NCBI GenBank assembly: GCA_024653225.1 | Contig: JANLGA010000047.1 | Location: 6,611 to 13,123 of the forward strand | Direction: 5' to 3' | Source of the DNA: Bacillota bacterium | Lineage (GTDB): Bacteria; Bacillota; Sulfobacillia; JABLXB01 | DNA length: 6,513 nt | Shown: positions 6,472 to 6,513 of the stretch, piece after piece | Numbering within the stretch: the stretch's first letter is position 1 | Layout: every line of letters begins with the position of its first letter | The notes under the pieces: generated by a model | Databases searched by the model: none | Told to the model about the DNA's origin: nothing | What the model saw: the letters and a program-made list of their open reading frames with translations, nothing else | Translations under genes and position numbers: made by a program

Positions 6472-6513
6472 AAAAACGCCGTCGCCCGGCACAAACGCCG
6501 GGCGACAGCGTTT
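6472..6513 (-). terminator. Strong inverted repeat, intrinsic terminator-like (possibly bidirectional)
   Basis: On the minus strand a 17-bp stem (left arm 6497-6513, right arm 6474-6490, one T-G wobble) encloses a 6-nt loop GTTTGT. Its core is a perfect GC-rich 10-bp pairing, GTCGCCCGGC with GCCGGGCGAC. A run of five T (6472-6476) follows, partly used in the stem base. The plus strand also ends in TTT at the window edge, so termination in both directions is possible. It most likely ends an unseen gene upstream of pgeF, or acts as a leader attenuator for the pgeF cluster. The repeat reaches the last base and may extend outside. Confidence 0.75.

Noticed and set aside
6442..6492. Upstream extension of pgeF to the GTG at 6492
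   Set aside because: The GTG lies in the loop of the terminator-like hairpin, and the added 17 residues are encoded partly by its stem and resemble nothing in the family.

Overview
The window holds six genes, all on the minus strand, so transcription runs from high to low coordinates. They fill almost everything between the right edge and the left edge. In transcription order they are: pgeF (peptidoglycan editing factor), a membrane-anchored HlyD-type adaptor protein, yggS/ylmE (PLP homeostasis protein), divIVA (cell-pole/division scaffold), a DUF167/YggU-family small protein, and ileS (isoleucyl-tRNA synthetase). ileS runs off the left edge in its C-terminal zinc-binding region. No tRNA, rRNA, CRISPR array, insertion sequence or phage gene is visible.

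Organism: the order ylmD(pgeF)-ylmE(yggS)-...-divIVA-...-ileS is the conserved ylm/division neighbourhood of Bacillota (Bacillus subtilis ylmD, ylmE, ylmF/sepF, ylmG, ylmH, divIVA, ileS). The DivIVA is of the Bacillota type in sequence and length. The DNA is visibly GC-rich and uses GTG and TTG starts often. A GC-rich, probably deep-branching Bacillota lineage is the best guess; related GC-rich Gram-positive or uncultured phyla cannot be excluded from one window.

Layout: a strong inverted repeat at the right edge (6474-6513) has the shape of an intrinsic terminator and lies about 30 bases before the likely pgeF start. pgeF is followed after 33 nt by the HlyD-like gene, whose stop overlaps the yggS start in ATGA. 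An 85-nt gap separates yggS from divIVA; here sepF, ylmG and ylmH would stand in B. subtilis, and they are absent. A 31-nt gap leads to the DUF167 gene, and only 5 nt (or a TTGA overlap) separates that from ileS. The tight spacing suggests one operon or two overlapping transcription units.

How the genes fit together: pgeF acts on cell-wall precursor quality, DivIVA on pole and septum recognition, and the HlyD-like protein sits at the membrane. YggS and IleS are housekeeping metabolism and translation. The window is mainly a conserved core-genome cluster. Its less ordinary points are the adaptor-like protein without a transporter, the loss of the sepF-ylmG-ylmH block, the edge hairpin crowded against pgeF, and the lack of room for a T-box leader before ileS.
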